Shown here in pieces: positions 6,428 through 6,462 of a stretch of 6,462 nt of DNA (the first letter of the stretch is position 1; every line of letters starts with the position of its first letter). The position numbers and the translations under genes are program-made. Under the pieces are notes generated by a model, which worked only from the letters and a program-made list of their open reading frames with translations, ran no database searches and was not told the DNA's origin. Origin of the DNA: Gemmatimonadota bacterium (GTDB taxonomy: Bacteria > Latescibacterota > UBA2968 > UBA8231); NCBI GenBank assembly GCA_009845645.1, contig VXZF01000654.1, positions 1 to 6,462 of the forward strand. The letters run 5' to 3'.

Positions 6428-6462
6428 TTAGAATTGGTATGCGAATGAGAACCGATGGGCAC
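6428..6462 (-). CDS. C-terminal end of a putative outer-membrane beta-barrel protein (partial)
   Basis: On the minus strand the last bases of the window read ...AHRFSFAYQF followed by TAA (6428-6430). Ending in Phe with aromatic residues at positions 3, 5 and 7 from it (Tyr, Phe, Phe) is the hallmark of the final strand of outer-membrane beta-barrels, the signal read by BamA during assembly. The stop lies 23 bp from the shared terminator, as expected for a convergent gene. Only ten full codons are visible, so family and function cannot be named, and a chance reading frame remains possible. If real, the host has an outer membrane. Confidence 0.45.
   Translation of the reverse strand, partial: AHRFSFAYQF

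Noticed and set aside
1..6462. CRISPR array, tRNA or rRNA genes, insertion sequence or riboswitch
   Set aside because: No regularly spaced direct repeats, cloverleaf, transposase or conserved leader structure was visible. Nearly all bases are taken up by the five genes.

Overview
The window holds five genes and the end of a sixth, in two transcription units that diverge from a 99-bp intergenic region (2642-2740). The leftward unit is a two-gene McrBC-type restriction operon: an McrB-like AAA+ motor (1211-2641) followed by an McrC-like PD-(D/E)xK nuclease (48-1208). The rightward unit is a DASS/SLC13-type membrane transporter (2741-4153), adenylosuccinate lyase PurB (4179-5627) and UMP kinase PyrH (5633-6367). 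It is closed by a perfect 15-bp-stem intrinsic terminator (6371-6404). The last 35 bases read, on the minus strand, as the C-terminal end of a protein finishing ...RFSFAYQF-stop, the alternating-aromatic pattern of an outer-membrane beta-barrel. That gene would converge on pyrH and share its terminator.

The organism looks like a bacterium of moderately high GC, with short AT-rich spacers. If the beta-barrel reading is right, it has an outer membrane. PurB, however, resembles the form I know from mycobacteria and other actinobacteria along most of its length. PyrH also shares several actinobacterial-like residue choices (GTMGT, a VAD-like ADQSS, TTD.TAAQRA). I cannot assign a phylum; a diderm lineage outside the well-studied proteobacteria would fit.

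Functionally, purB and pyrH are essential nucleotide-synthesis genes: the succinyl-removing steps of IMP and AMP synthesis, and UMP to UDP. The transporter upstream may be co-transcribed with them. It has the DASS fold signatures but lacks recognisable SNT sodium-site motifs in both repeats. The McrBC pair is the accessory, defence-related part. Its motor and nuclease domains are canonical, but the roughly 230-residue N-terminal region that should choose the DNA target is not one I recognise. No tRNA, rRNA, CRISPR array, insertion sequence or riboswitch was seen.

The most interesting points are the unassigned specificity domain of McrB, a PyrH with several unusual residues sitting outside its normal rpsB-tsf-pyrH-frr neighbourhood, the transporter without SNT motifs, and the beta-barrel tail at the right edge.
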